Shown: positions 1-11,370 of the stretch, in pieces | Position numbering within the stretch: the stretch's first letter is position 1 | Layout of the letters: every line of letters starts with the position of its first letter | From: Waltergamsia citrina | Taxonomy: Eukaryota; Ascomycota; Sordariomycetes; Hypocreales; Bionectriaceae | Reading direction: 5' to 3' | Assembly: GCA_022814615.1 (NCBI GenBank) | Contig: JAKLNE010000091.1 | Coordinates: 20,382 to 84,381, forward strand | Length of the DNA: 64,000 nucleotides | Notes under the pieces: generated by a model | What the model saw: the letters and a program-made list of their open reading frames with translations, nothing else | Database searches by the model: none | Told to the model about the DNA's origin: nothing | Translations under genes and position numbers: made by a program

Positions 1-550
1 CTAAAAAACAATCTTAATGCACGGAATAGAGATACCCGGATGTCTGCTCCAGTGTTTAACAAGGCAAATTATCCCAGCAGGTAATGACAAGCGAAGGAAC
101 CCCTGTACTCGGATTATGTTGCCGTCGCTTGGGATCGGTAGAGCGACGGACGGACCGCTCCCGGTTGGTCGATTTGTAAACATCTGCACCAGGGGTCCGC
201 GAAATCTGCAAAACATAATTGCCGGAGACTCTAGCAGAGATCCAGCGACCCACTCAACCCAGAACGGCGTAAATTGTATCAGTGAACGGAGCTTTTGCTA
301 GTATGAGTACGAATAGGAACTAATCTTAGGCGAAGGTGCTAATAATGAACCGTCACGCTTGGACAATGCCAAGCTAGCGGCAGTAGCTGCCGTTTACCAC
401 GTTTTTATAAGTCCTGCTCTCCCGTATGGCCAGCTGAAGCACTCAGGTTTTCTTGATTTTCTAGAGGAAGATCGAAACTGGTCTTCATGTTGCAAGCAGG
501 CGTTTTAAAAGTCATTCTTTACGAAAAATTGTTGATTCTTTGCCAGTATC
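1..550. other. No gene recognised
   Basis: Short open frames exist on both strands, but none has a recognisable domain or plausible fungal splice pattern. The last part is probably the promoter of the membrane-protein gene that begins at 551. Confidence 0.5.
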
Positions 551-1969
551 ATGTATGAGGCAGCGGGAGTTGGGGGCAAAGGCCCCATGATGATAGGAGT
601 TCTCTGGTGCGAGAACATTTTAACATTGATCATCATCGGGCTGCGCATGTACACGCGCAAATTCGTAAGAGGGCAGCTTGGATGGGATGACTACTGTCTT
701 GTGATCACTTGGGTATGCAGTTTTCCTTCATTCTCTGCATTCTTGTGCCTACCCAGCCTCCGAATCGTCTAATTTACGGGTAGACTCTCATGCTTGTCTT
801 TACCGGAATCACTACTGCCGCGTGCTTCCACGGCATGGGTCGACATTTTCATGAACTGGACACTGAGCAGTTTTCCACGGCTATGATGTTAGTGATGTGC
901 GGTCAGTTCATTGTATCTCTGGCCATCGGAATGGCCAAAGTGGTTGTTGCTATTTTCTTGCTTCGCATCGTTACCGCGGCATGGTATGTGCAACCCCTTC
1001 CAATCGATACTCCATCTTGGTGCACAATGGTTAACGAATTCCTGGCGAAAAAGGCAACGTTGGTTCCTTTGGATCTGCATCGTCACCATGATGTTTCTCA
1101 GTTTTTTCCTGAGTATCACCGTCTTTGCCCAATGTACTCCAGTGGAATCCATCTGGAACCCAGAGTTGGCTGATCAAAAGATTTGCCACTTGGATCTTTC
1201 CATCATTGCCTTCGTTGTCTGCTGTGAGTTGGCTCTCCCGGTTGAATTTCCTGATCAATTGTTCACCCCACTAACAATACGCAGCATATGCGGCAGCGAT
1301 GGACCTCCTCTTGGCATTGTTTCCCTGGATCGCACTCCGCAACTTGAACATGAAGCGCAAGGAACGCATCACTATCTGTCTTTCTCTAAGCCTCGGAATC
1401 TTGTAGGTCCACTTCATCCGCGACAGACATCTCGAAATACCATACTAATAGCTTAAAGTGCTGGTGTTTGTGGCATTGTCAGGACGTCGGGACTAAAGGT
1501 CTTGGCCAACTCTGAAGATTACCTCTGTATGTGGTCAAGCCCTCAAGAAGCACCTCAACTTGCTAATCGTCTCTTTCTCTCTCCAGTTGCTATTTCCGAT
1601 TCGATTGTATGGACAGCTAGCGAAGTCACGACGACGATTGTGTGCGTTTGCCTACCGGCGCTCCGACCCCTGGTTGCCAAGTTGCGTGGTATGGACTCTA
1701 GCTCGGGTGGATATCAAAAGCGGAACGAGTCTTCCCACATGAAGAGCGGTGCATATCAGTTGAGCTCTTATCCGGCGGAGGAAAGAAGGGAGGAGGAAGG
1801 CTTGAAAACAGATATTAAGGCTACACGCGTCCAGGAAACGATGAAGAACGACAGCGATGAGACTATCCTGTTGCAGGGCGACAGCAATATCTTGCGAGTT
1901 AAGGAGGTTACCGTTACTTACGAAGATTCGAGCGCCAAGGATGCGTCAAAAAAGAGCAAGTGTAGTTAG
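551..1969 (+). CDS. Rhodopsin-domain (PTH11/SAT5-like) seven-TM membrane protein
   Basis: Six exons: 551-712, 784-983, 1054-1223, 1285-1402, 1459-1526 and 1587-1969, giving 366 aa. All five introns are 56-71 nt with GT..AG ends, and every phase agrees. The N-terminus starts just before TM1 and carries the family signature GWDDYCLVI after it. Further hydrophobic spans follow (ITTAACFHG, AKVVVAIFLLRIV, WFLWICIVTMMFLSFF, LLLALFPWIAL, VWTASEVTTTIVCVCLPAL). The C-terminal ~110 residues are hydrophilic and charged, as expected for a cytosolic tail. Established: this fungal family (Fung_rhodopsin) sits in the plasma membrane. Some members occur near secondary-metabolite genes or act in surface sensing, but most have no known ligand. 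The specific role here is unknown. The start at 551 is the first ATG that precedes TM1 in frame. Confidence 0.87.
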
Positions 1970-2185
1970 TCTCTTAAAATATGTGTGTGTAAATAAGTTT
2001 CTGGCACTCGTCTGGTATTTTCGTAACTCGGAATGTCACATCGTGAGTCTAATCCAGACTGCATTAAACAGTGTAATTAAATAATAATTTTAATGCACAG
2101 AGATTATAAGAAAACATCCATCTCCGCTAATGCATAATTCTCATTTTCAGTCATTAACGCCCAGCTCCTTCTGAATACGCGCCAC

Positions 2186-2946
2186 CTACATCGCTCTCTT
2201 AGGCCCTCGCGTCTGTCTTACCATAGCCGGTAACTCTTGAGTCCCTCCGTCAAAATATGTCATCCCAACTTCAACAAACCCCATCTTTTCATACAGAGGC
2301 TTACCCACCTTGCTAGCCTCAAGAGTTGCAGTACAACCTTCTTCCTCACTGCGATCAATACCCCATTGCACTAATCTCTTCCCAAGTCCTTTGCCCTGGA
2401 AGTCTGGAGAGACGGTGAGGTATTTGGCGCGCCAACGCTCGTCTGGAAACAAGGCTATGGCATCATGGTCCTGTTTTCCCATCTCTTTGGCTTTGACTAT
2501 CGAGATACCTTCTTTGTTGCCCAGGGTGAAAGAGTGTATCATCTTGACTTTTTGAATGGCTCTATTGAACTCTGCAATTGACCAAGTCAGCCTTCCGCAA
2601 CATCTTCTAGTCTTGTCCGAAGGGTATACGTACTCTGTTCCAAAGAATCAGTCTGCCACGCTTTAGCAATGTCGCTGGAACCACTACGCTGCCACATGCC
2701 AAACGCAACAGCGTCGCGAATATCCGTCGAACCGTCCTTGCAAATGGCGATGAAAACCGTCCCGCGTTCGAAGTAATCGCCTTCAAGAATCCGTCGCCAG
2801 ACCTTCTTATACTGATCGGGAAATTCACGCAGACCTGGTACGACGCAGTTGAAGATGGGGTCGTTGATCCATGTCTTACAGATCAAGTCCAAGACATGCT
2901 CTAGGTCCGCAACGGAGGCGAGACGTATGAGTTTGAAGGCATCCAT
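2186..2946 (-). CDS. GNAT-family N-acetyltransferase
   Basis: Two exons on the minus strand: 2946-2634 and 2571-2186, giving 232 aa. The 62-nt intron (2572-2633) has a GTACGT donor, a CTGAC branch site and a CAG acceptor. The C-terminal half shows the acetyl-CoA-binding motif A of GNAT enzymes: a beta strand KYLTVSPDF followed by QGKGLGKRLVQWG (Q/R-x-x-G-x-G/A), then the motif B region KPLYEKMGFVEVG. The N-terminal half (LASVADLEHVLDLI, FERGTVFIAI, AVAFGMW) fits the variable substrate-binding region of fungal GNATs. The chosen start, MDAFKLIRL, sits directly before the first beta strand. An in-frame ATG upstream at 3057 would add 37 low-complexity residues and is less likely. The substrate cannot be told from sequence. 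Confidence 0.85.
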
Positions 2947-5698
2947 GTAGGTGGTATTAGAAGATTTCTGATGATGGCGATGAGGTATTATACTTTGGAT
3001 AGGCGCCGTTGATGCCGTTAGGGCGGCTGGGTTCCCTGGGTATTTAAACATTCTCAAGCTCCAACTCTCTCAACTCTATGCGAATGCGAATGTTCGCCTG
3101 CCGGGTATGCCGCATGGTAGTCCGCAGATGTAAATTAAACCCTGATACAGCGACACATAGCTCGCACTCGCTTTCATCCTGCTCGTAGCCAAACGAATCG
3201 ACCAATTGCATCTGATTTGTCGAGAATGCTGTGCCTTTCAAGGATCAAGCATGTAAATATCCCCTGTCGGTGCCGTTCGGAAGAGTCCCACAAAGCCCGG
3301 GCGTCGCGCCGGACGGGCCCCGCGGGTTCCGGCGGCGAGTCCGCATAATCCCACGGATTGCGGACTTGGCAGCGAACGGATTCGGGGGATTATTTGGGTC
3401 TGGAGCGCCGTGTCAATTGGTGTGAACGGCGTCATTGATCATCCGACTTTCATAGTTGCGATGGAGTGATATTTCTCGACTGCAAGTCGACTTTTCAACA
3501 ACGCCCTCTTCCGCAGGTCGACGCCTCTGTCCCGGTTTTGCACATTAATCAATCTCTCGCCATCACTACAACATCTTGTTGCCATTATGGAATAACACGA
3601 ATTTCTATTGTGATCACACAGCGATACCATAACTTATAATATATACTTATGTTTGTCCACCATTATTAATACAGTTTGAACGGATACCTGCAGTGAAGCA
3701 CCTTCTATCTCAGTCGAGATATTCCCTACCTTGGTGCGGACCAAATTTCATTGCTTTTAGGATCTTAGGAGCCATGCGTGTCTTAGTAGGAGGAGTAGGA
3801 GGCCTTCTTCGCCCTCTTATTAGCCAGCACAACCAACAGCACACCCTACCACCCGGGCTTGTTGAATGACAGTAGCCATCACAGGATATCAGTCACATCT
3901 ATCCCCATCCCAGGTGCCATTACGCGTCCAAACGTTTTGATAACCACTCGTACTAACTCCAATCTCCTGCTGGAACTCGCCAACTTTCACGACGCCCGAG
4001 TCAATCCATTTGGGGTCTTGTTACGGACTTGCTGGCAGCTATACTTGAGGTCGGCTTCAAGGTCAAAGACGCTAGAGTCATCATTGGAGATGGGGCTCTA
4101 CATTATCGGGGAACATAAGGTCTTTGATGGAGTCGTCGTTGACGACATCCATCATTCTTGCGTTTCTTAATACTATTTTGGTTCTAAATCCAGTTAATGA
4201 ATTGGTTTAAGCAAAGAAGACAGTAAGTGACGCGTCTTTCGTCTTTCCTACATGTCTGGAGGTGGAGGAATATGAACAGCTCTATTACGATCCCCTCGTC
4301 TGAAACGGCAACGCGAACTACATCATGTCGAATCTCAGGAGATTCCAAGCAACGAATGATCAGTCCTTGGTAATTTAGATGAAAAGGATTGATGATAATC
4401 TGGAATGTAGTGTGAAAAACAAAGTGAAAATAAATCTACCGAAAAGGGAAAATTGAGAAGAAGCGCCCGAGACCTTTTGCCTGGTTTAATGGTTTTTTTT
4501 CTATTTGTTTGATTACTACTGAATTTGGAAATGATTATGACTTCATTTTTTTTTGCTGAAGACGCGATTTGAAGGGCCTTGCGTTACGCGTCGCGGGATT
4601 TCAGAGGCTGATGAGGGTTATGGGGGTGACGTTACAGAGGATGTAGCGGGCAATTTAGGGACATTTACTGGACAGCCAGCAGACATTTAGTGGGATAGAC
4701 CCCTAAACGGGATTCATTGCTGTCGCTGTAACCCTAATGCGTCTCAGTCTGAATGCTGCCGTCTCGATCTCGGTGAACCGACAAGAAACACCGAGCATCA
4801 ACAGGTGATCCCATCCCAGCTTGCCCAGCACCTGTTGCGTCATCAAGAACCATCGTTCATGAAGATGATCTCTGGAGCTCTATGTGGAGATCAGTTGGAT
4901 CCAATCTAGAATCATGGAGACATGAATCGCTCGAGATGGAGACGGGCACTTAATCTTGGCCTCGTTAAGCTATGCCGATGGAGCCTAGATTAAGCAAATA
5001 CTTAAGCATCTTGTTAACATTGACTCGTTAGCAATATGCTTACAAGTAGTATGCTTAGTATGCTTAGCTGCCTTACCATCTGAGACAATCGGATACCACT
5101 GCTATTGGGCGATGACCCGGTCTTCCAGATCACACTCTCCCCGACCAACCGTCAGAAAAAGGAGAGCCAGCTGGCTAGATAGCTGACGGAAAACAACGCG
5201 ATCAAGACATTGCCTGCCCCCAACAGCTACTCGATATTACCATGAAAGTGGCTGGCTCCTTAATAATTCATTGGTTTCTTTTCTCTAGACCAGGAGTAGG
5301 CGAAGAAAGGAAGCCTGTTGAGCAGGTCAAGGGCGTCTCTCCCTCGCGCTGGAATGCGGTTCATGGCAGCGAACTCACCACCAACCAACCAAATACAACA
5401 CCCTCCATTCCAACTCGTCACCAGCCTCACGCGCCCTAGGCACTCTCGTTACCAGTATTTTGCCATCATGTCTCACCAATACCCAAGTGCCCGTGCTGCT
5501 AACCGACTACCGACGCCAACCCAGCACTACCAATGGCCAGCGCCTCCAGCCACTGCCCATCAGCATCTAACATTCCATACCAGAGCATCGATCTTTGCCG
5601 GGCTGAATCACTCAGCATCGCGATTATTCCATGCCCTGCCCAGACATGCTAGTGATTGCGGGACCCGAGAGGGAGGCGAGAAAAGGGGCTGGACACTT
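2947..5698. other. 2.7-kb non-coding stretch
   Basis: No gene is supported here. There is a GC-rich patch near 3290-3370, a T-rich tract near 4490-4510, and a cluster of TATGCTTA-type octamers near 5036-5066. Open frames (for example 3859-4170 and 5318-5746) lack domains and splice context. The right part is upstream of the wall-protein gene at 5914. Confidence 0.5.
4991..5066. repeat. Cluster of TGCTTA/TAAGCA repeats
   Basis: TATGCTTA occurs at 5036-5043, 5050-5057 and 5059-5066. Two TTAAGCA copies lie about 40 nt upstream of the first. The meaning is unknown; such clusters can be upstream regulatory elements. Confidence 0.4.
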
Positions 5699-5913
5699 CT
5701 ATATAACCGGGCAACTAGACGACGCTCTCTGCTTCTGGTTTCTTAGAACATCAACATCAACAACCTTCAGTCTCTCACTTCTACTTTCACTAAAAGCCGA
5801 CCAAAAGCCCTTCCCGGCTTCACAGCTTAGCAAACTCCTTCGTTGCTTCATCTTCAGTCGCTACTTGCAGATTCAACCACACATCTCATTCTTCTCGGCA
5901 TCAATCCGTCATA
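5699..5913 (+). promoter_or_regulatory. TATA box and 5' leader of the wall-protein gene
   Basis: A CTATATAA motif lies at 5699-5706, followed by CAAC-rich and CT-rich leader sequence (about 5745-5795) before the ATG at 5914. This is the usual layout of strongly expressed fungal genes, so transcription probably starts near 5735. That position is inferred. Confidence 0.6.
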
Positions 5914-6852
5914 ATGTCTGTTCTCAAGCTTGTCCTCACCGCCTGCCTGGCTACTGGTGCCTATGCCCAGACGCCTACTCCCTCGCCTCTCGACATCCAG
6001 GGCATGGCTCCCCAGGGTGGGCTGAGCACCGACTGCCCTAACGGCATCCTCTGCCCGGACAACAAGAACCAGAAGCGCGAGGAGGACTGTGAGGAGGAGC
6101 ACGTCCAGCCTGCCCCCGCCCCTGCCCAGAAGGCCGCCTGCCCTCCCGATGTTGTCGACTGCCCTTACGAGTGCTCCGGTGAGGACTGTGAGGAGGAGGA
6201 AGTCGTCGTTGAGGAGAGCAACCAGCTCCCCGCCAATGAGAAGGTCGTCTGCGAATCCATTGAAGAGTGCGATGAGTGCAGCCCCGAGGTTTGCGTCATC
6301 TGCGAGCCCGGCGCCATTGGTTGCGGTCTCTGCGCCCCCGATGCTGACTGCCTCCCCGCTTGCCCTGAGTTCTGCTATGAGCTGGAGCAGCAGGGCCGCA
6401 AGGGTGAGGGAGAGGAGGTTGTCGAGGAGGAGGTCGTTGAAGAGGAGGTTGAGGAGGAGGTAGAGGAGGAGGAGGTTGAGGAAGAGGTTGTCAACCAGAA
6501 GAATGTTGAGGAGGAGGTCGTTGAGGAGGAAGTCGCTGAGGAGTGCCGTCCCGAAGTCTGCACCATGTGCCCCCCTGATAACCTCGAGTGTGTTACCTGC
6601 GAGGAGGGTGACACCGAGTGCCTCCCCGCCTGCCCCGAGAGCTGCATCGTGGAAGAGGAGGTAGTTGAGGAGGAGGTTGTCGAGGAGGAGGTTGCCGAGT
6701 CTCCCGTCGCTTCTCCTACACCTTCCCCTTCATACAGTGTCAGCCTTCCCGGTGGTACCTCCGCCCCCGTTGCTGCTGCTGACCGTTCGCACGCTGCTCC
6801 GGGTGTGTACCTCGGTGTCGCGGCCGTTTTCGTTGCCGTCAACATGTTCTAA
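5914..6852 (+). CDS. Acidic, Cys-rich secreted protein, probably GPI-anchored
   Basis: Single exon, 312 aa. A signal peptide (MSVLKLVLTACLATGAYA) is followed by Pro/Thr-rich sequence. Two Cys modules come next, at about residues 124-156 and 211-244. They share nearly the same spacing (C-x4-C-x2-C-x6-C-x2-C-x5/6-C-x3-C-x3-C, each with LPACPE). Long Glu/Val tracts built from EEEVVEEE units separate and follow them. The C-terminus has a Ser/Thr/Pro stretch, a small-residue site (SHAAPG) and a hydrophobic tail (VYLGVAAVFVAVNMF), the pattern of a GPI-attachment signal. Inference: a cell-wall or plasma-membrane surface protein. The acidic tracts suggest cation binding, but no function can be assigned. 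The Glu codons make a long GAG-rich purine tract on this strand. Confidence 0.85.
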   Translation: MSVLKLVLTACLATGAYAQTPTPSPLDIQGMAPQGGLSTDCPNGILCPDNKNQKREEDCEEEHVQPAPAPAQKAACPPDVVDCPYECSGEDCEEEEVVVEESNQLPANEKVVCESIEECDECSPEVCVICEPGAIGCGLCAPDADCLPACPEFCYELEQQGRKGEGEEVVEEEVVEEEVEEEVEEEEVEEEVVNQKNVEEEVVEEEVAEECRPEVCTMCPPDNLECVTCEEGDTECLPACPESCIVEEEVVEEEVVEEEVAESPVASPTPSPSYSVSLPGGTSAPVAAADRSHAAPGVYLGVAAVFVAVNMF

Positions 6853-7189
6853 GCCATACCAAGTCTTGGAGCTGGGAAAATTTGGTAATGAATGGAAAAA
6901 AAAGACGAATGGCAGACACGGAAACACGTCTACAAACAATGGTGTTAGGCGTCATGGGAAATAGATGCTGCCTCTCGACGACTGCAGTGTCAGGATCAAT
7001 CATTAGGTAATTCCTCGGATGAAACATGGTTGTTTTTATTGTGCTTTTTCTTCTCTTCTGGAGGATTATTTCTCATTGGGGGCACACTTTCGGATGGCTG
7101 TCGGGTATCAATAGAATAGGAATTCAGTTTCGCACCTACTATTACTTGTTCGCTGCCTTTCATCGTGACTAGTAGTAACTTGGAATACT
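6853..7189. other. Convergent 3' spacer
   Basis: The spacer between the converging ends of the wall-protein and isoaspartyl-methyltransferase genes. No further gene seen. Confidence 0.5.
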
Positions 7190-8058
7190 TTACTTCTTCG
7201 GCGCATCTGTGAGAGGAACATAGCGCACGCCGAAGAGTTTCTTTTTGTTAACGTTGCCCTGGGCGTCTTTTTCAATGCGCCATACGGACTGGTCGATGCC
7301 GGACCTGTCGTCGTCGACGGGGATGAACATGCTGTGCGATACTAACGTTAGCAAAACTCCAGACCTTGAAACACAGCTTCGATCGAGAGAGAGTCAGTGA
7401 AAGATCGAACTTACCACCCCGGCGCTTTGAGTTGCTTCAGCATCTCTAGATGAACCTCCTTGGCCGCCGCCCCAACATGAATCACATCCCAATCCCCTCC
7501 CTGCCCATCATCCTCCACCCACCCTTTCCTCCCATCCCCAAACCGAAACCTCATTTTCCCACTCTCCACCATCCTCTTCCCTTCCTCACTCTTCCTCGCA
7601 TTCCTCTCCCCCAGATCCCGTAATTCCACAATGTGCTCTAACCCCACGACCATCCCATCCTCCCCGACGAGCTCGGCTAGTACGTGGGTGAGGTAGCCTG
7701 ACCCGGAGCCAATGTCTAGGACACGCCGGTGACTGTGGGTGTCGTTGGATTGGGGGAGTAAGTAAGGTAGGACGTGCTCTATGGCGGAGGCGTGCATGTG
7801 TGGTGCTGAGATGGTGGCGCCGTAGCCGATGGGTTGAGGCGAGTCTTCGTAGGCCATAGAAGGGGCGTAGTGTGCCCGGTCGACCTTTAACATTATCAGA
7901 TCTTGCTCATATTCAATTGAACTTATAATTGAAGATGAGAAACTAGGACTACCTACCTTAAGGAATGCCTGCTTTACGGTCGGGTCCTTGATAAGGCCAT
8001 TGCGAAACATGTTCTCAATGAGCTCCGTATTGGAGGCGCCAGAACATCGCCACGCCAT
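7190..8058 (-). CDS. Protein-L-isoaspartate O-methyltransferase
   Basis: Three exons: 8058-7957, 7884-7415 and 7331-7190, giving 237 aa, the usual length for this enzyme. The introns (7885-7956 and 7332-7414) are consensus GT..AG. The enzyme methylates isoaspartyl residues using S-adenosylmethionine so that damaged proteins can be repaired. Visible signatures are the MAWRCSG start, VDRAHYAP, SPQPIGYGATISAPHMHA (active-site region), the SAM-binding strand VLDIGSGSGYLTHVL and a conserved C-terminus (FIPVDDD, VWRIEKDAQGNV, KKLFGVRYVPLTD). The reading frame stays open upstream to an ATG at 8259. That would add 67 residues beginning with a hydrophobic segment (YYLFLIIAALWSLFVIV), so a membrane-anchored longer form is possible. 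The start at 8058 is preferred by family length. Confidence 0.92.
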
Positions 8059-8259
8059 ACTGATCGGTTGTAGTTGTCGGACCTTCTTAACAATAGTATC
8101 ACGAGATGGCCGAATATGTGAAAGCAGCTGATTTGTGAACCGTGCTGGGCTTTGCGCGATGGGCGATTTCATACAAGGCGAATCAACAATGACAAACAAA
8201 GACCACAGTGCAGCGATGATGAGAAAAAGGTAGTAGATACAGCGGACACGGAAAGTCAT

Positions 8260-8943
8260 GCGAGTAAGGAGGTAGATAATGGGATGAATAACGGTTACGT
8301 AGCTGACACCTTTTTTCAGTTTCCGGATGGATGAGAAAAAAAAAAAAAAAGACTGAAAGGTTAGGTTGTTGAAACTTTAGAATGGCAAAGTGATGGGAAC
8401 TGGCGTAGGAGTGATGTGATGTCAAATGCATTCGCCTAGAAAATGCGGGGACGTCGGAAAGACTGACAGACCTCCCTCGGGGCCTAGACCTTACTCGAAG
8501 GGAAGTATTAGTTGGCCGAATGGAAGAGCTTATTTCTTTTAGTCTGAAGTGTATACCTGTACTTCATGCACAAGCAAGACAGATCACGAGATGGTATGTG
8601 GTAGAGACTAGTTGGTGGTAACCGTTTATGAGATCCCATTAAAGAAATGCTGTCGCGTGTAGCGCTTATAGAGATAAGTAGGTATATGAAAATGGAGCGA
8701 GCTGGCGCCCGTGTGATGAGTGTGTGAGCGTGTGACAGTGTGCTTTGTGTGTACGGTAAAAAAAGAAACCCATATAACCATCCCCTTGCCTTGCCTTTCG
8801 ATCCAAATCATGTATAACAAGCCAGTGAAACTCCGATAACCCCTATGCTCTGTTGGAGATGCTGTCCACTTCGAGCGATGCAAATGTCATGTATGTCCTA
8901 GCGTGACACTTCAAAAGTGTGGCGGATAAGAAAGGGCAAGTAT
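8260..8943. other. Intergenic, poly-A run
   Basis: Contains a run of 15 A at 8336-8350 just upstream of the methyltransferase reading frame, otherwise no gene. It lies between two minus-strand genes. Confidence 0.5.
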
Positions 8944-10070
8944 CTATACAACTCTCTCTGACATCTCCCCGTCCGCAACGATGGGCACGCCCAGGCCGCG
9001 GTCGGGACTCTGAAGGACGAGCTGCTCGTGGCGTCTGGCTCTCAGGAACTCCACTGTACTCTTGATGAGAATGAACCATCCGATGACCATCAGCACATAT
9101 GCGAGCCACTCCCCTCCAGTAATATCGCCAAAGGCATCGCCGCCTTCCGTCACGTCCGTCTCTTCAAAGTTGTGCGAGTTCGGGTCCGGTGGGGCTGCGT
9201 AGCCATCGGGGCCGCCCATGTTGCCGGGCGCATCGCCGGCGGGCATTGTCTTCATGTAGAAACCGTATTGGATGAGAGTGATTCCGAGGCCGGCGCGAGA
9301 ACCGTTCTTGGCGGCGTGGGTGGAGTGGAGGAGGTAGGTGAGGAGGAAGCCGACAAGTTGGAAGGCGGTCGAGATCATGCCGTTCCAGATGAAGGAGAAG
9401 ACGGAGCCAACGGGAAGGCCGTCGACATAGACTTCGTCGGGGCCGCCTAAACCGGGGGCAAGGATGGTTGTTTCCCAGTACGGAGGGACAGCGTCGGCGG
9501 CTGCTTGTTCGTATGTCTGTTGAATGATGTTAGTGGGTTAAGGCTGCGGGACATTCCCTAGTTCCATCGCTTACCGGTGGCTGTTCATCCTTCTCAGACT
9601 GCTGGCGCTCCGGCCGGGCAGACATGTTGGCGAAAACACCATCGCTGGCCACGCCGCCGCCCACCAACCTGATACCCCCTTGTGAGCCGGTAGAGTCGGA
9701 GGTTGGTGTCGCAAAGGCCTGACCGGACGGAGTGGACGATTGCGTGGAGTCGGTGTTGGTGTTGTGATCTTGTGGCGTCGAGTTGTGACGAACTAATCGC
9801 TGCCTATCGTCGGCCTCATCATCGCTGTCATCCTCATCGTCGTCAAAGGCATCGGCGAGCGTCGAGTTGACCTGATTGTTGCGGCGTGGCGATGAAGCAC
9901 GCGAGTGGAAGGAGGGAGGCGGAGAGCTGGGGACAGGCTGAGGGCGGAGGGAGGTTTGGTTATCGTAGTCGTCATCATCGTCGTCGCGAGCGTTTACCTG
10001 TATTGAGTCAGTACTTGATATGGGCGACGATGGTTTGATGAATCCTTACCCGCTCATAGCGCGGTGCCAT
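8944..10070 (-). CDS. BSD2: Bsd2/Ndfip-type ubiquitin-ligase adaptor
   Basis: Three exons: 10070-10050, 9997-9575 and 9516-8944, giving 338 aa. The first exon is only seven codons (MAPRYER). The N-terminal half is acidic, Ser/Pro-rich and disordered. It ends in two PPxY-class motifs, PPTYEQ (created across the second splice junction) and PPYWE. Established: in this family such motifs recruit the Rsp5/Nedd4 HECT ubiquitin ligase. The C-terminal half has three hydrophobic segments (STAFQLVGFLLTYLLHSTH, RAGLGITLIQYGFYM, WLAYVLMVIGWFILI), matching the NEDD4/Bsd2 membrane domain. Yeast Bsd2 acts in the Golgi/endosome and directs metal transporters and other cargo to the vacuole; the same role is inferred here. 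The phase agreement and rebuilt PPxY make the model firm. Confidence 0.92.
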
Positions 10071-10485
10071 GGTGTCGATCGGTAATCAGGGTGAATCGCT
10101 CGGGGCGACGGGTTCCACAGAGGGCTGTCTCCGAATCGAGTCACCACGGTGTCGTGGTCTTCTAGCGTAATGACAAAAAGGACAGGAGAGGGAAAAAAGG
10201 ACGATGCGAATGAGGAAGAGGAAGAGGGAAAAGGCGCGGGGTTGTGATGGCGGGAGCGGTCAATGAAAGAGCGACAGGTTGAGGCAATGAGGCAATGTAG
10301 GAGAGTGGAGGAGGCTGTCAGTGCCAATCTGTCAGGTGGGCGTCTCGGTTAGGGATGATCACACTGAGGAGGTCAGGTTTGCTTAGTGGACACTGGCAGT
10401 CTTAGACTCCAGGCTCTCAGTAAAGTAGGTACCAGTGGATACTTTTTGGGTGGTGGCGCTCCGGCGAAGGCGCTGGAAGCGTGGC

Positions 10486-10527
<42 letters not shown>

Positions 10528-10906
10528 ACGGCAAGTGGCTGCCTGAGGCCATCAGTACGCGCCAAGTCAGGCACCACAAAGGGTGCGCCAGATCATGCAG
10601 GGATCTCGGAAGCCACGTTCCTCCGACGGCGAGCGATACGAGTACGAGGAAGATACGTACCTTTACCCTTACTCGTACAGCTTGAGTCTGGTCCAAACTT
10701 TCTGGGCCAAGGCGCGCTTTTGGTATGCGTGCGGATCTTCGGTAGCTGCGATTCTGCATCATTGACGTCTTCGACTGCTGGATGATGATGACCAGGGTCC
10801 TTGATTAAACCTCGTCACTCGAATACCTCGAACATTGGAGGCTGCTTTGGTTCAACTGTAAAATTGCATCACACCTTGGCCGTAGGTCAAGCGCAAAGCG
10901 CCCAGC
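10071..10906. promoter_or_regulatory. Divergent promoter region of BSD2 and CBP6-like genes
   Basis: Separates two head-to-head genes starting at 10070 (minus) and 10907 (plus). It carries a CT dinucleotide tract, a common feature of fungal leaders and promoters. Open frames across it are driven by the repeat and are not credible genes. Confidence 0.5.
10490..10525. repeat. (TC)n microsatellite, 18 units
   Basis: An uninterrupted TC dinucleotide run in the region between two divergent genes. Confidence 0.95.
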
Positions 10907-11370
10907 ATGTCGAAGCCATTATCCGTGAGTATCCTCGCCAACTCCATCTAGGTATCCTCACTCACGACCATAGTACCGCATCTTCACCGAGACCCTCTCC
11001 AAATGGCCGGCCCAAGCTCTGCGACCCGACTATCAGCTCCAAGATGTCGTCCGCTCTACCGTCGAGGCGCGTTACAAGAAATATCAACCCTCGAGAGAGG
11101 CTGAAGAGCTGTTCAAGGCGAGGTCCTTACAGTTGCTCCAGCAGAACCGTTTTATGGAAAAGGTAGGACTGCAATAGAAATAAATTTTCATGTCGGTAGA
11201 AAATCTAGGCTGACATTTGCGGACAGTACAAGCTGAAGGGCCCGATGCTCAAGCCGAAAAGCCAGCCGACATATTTCGAAGACCTAGTGCAAGAGATTGA
11301 AGAGGCGCCCAAGCGATCGTGGTTCCAGCGGTTAGGAAAGAGGATCTCGGGTATGATCAGGTTGCAATAG
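10907..11370 (+). CDS. CBP6: Cbp6/UQCC2-like complex III assembly factor
   Basis: Three exons: 10907-10924, 10974-11162 and 11227-11370, giving 116 aa. The first exon encodes only MSKPLS. The remaining sequence has the family layout: an N-terminal helix (FTETLSKWPAQALRP), a basic middle (VEARYKKYQPS), a helix LQLLQQNRFMEKYKL, and the C-terminal block TYFEDLVQEIEEAPKRSWFQ ending KRISGMIRLQ. That block resembles the yeast Cbp6 C-terminus. Established: Cbp6 with Cbp3 binds mitoribosomes and newly made cytochrome b to start respiratory complex III assembly. The match is by pattern rather than strong identity, so the family call is moderately confident. The exon structure itself is well supported by phase and splice sites. 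Confidence 0.72.

Noticed and set aside
2572..2633. Frameshift in the GNAT gene
   Set aside because: Explained by a 62-nt consensus intron with a CTGAC branch site.
3859..4170. 103-codon frame as a gene
   Set aside because: No domain, start context or splicing support; sits in a long non-coding region.
6089..6845. Long frames on both strands inside the wall-protein gene
   Set aside because: They are shadows of the purine-rich EEEVV codons; only the sense frame has a signal peptide and Cys modules.
10386..10785. Overlapping long frames across the TC tract
   Set aside because: Their length comes from the dinucleotide repeat; they have no domain and lie in the promoter between two well-supported divergent genes.
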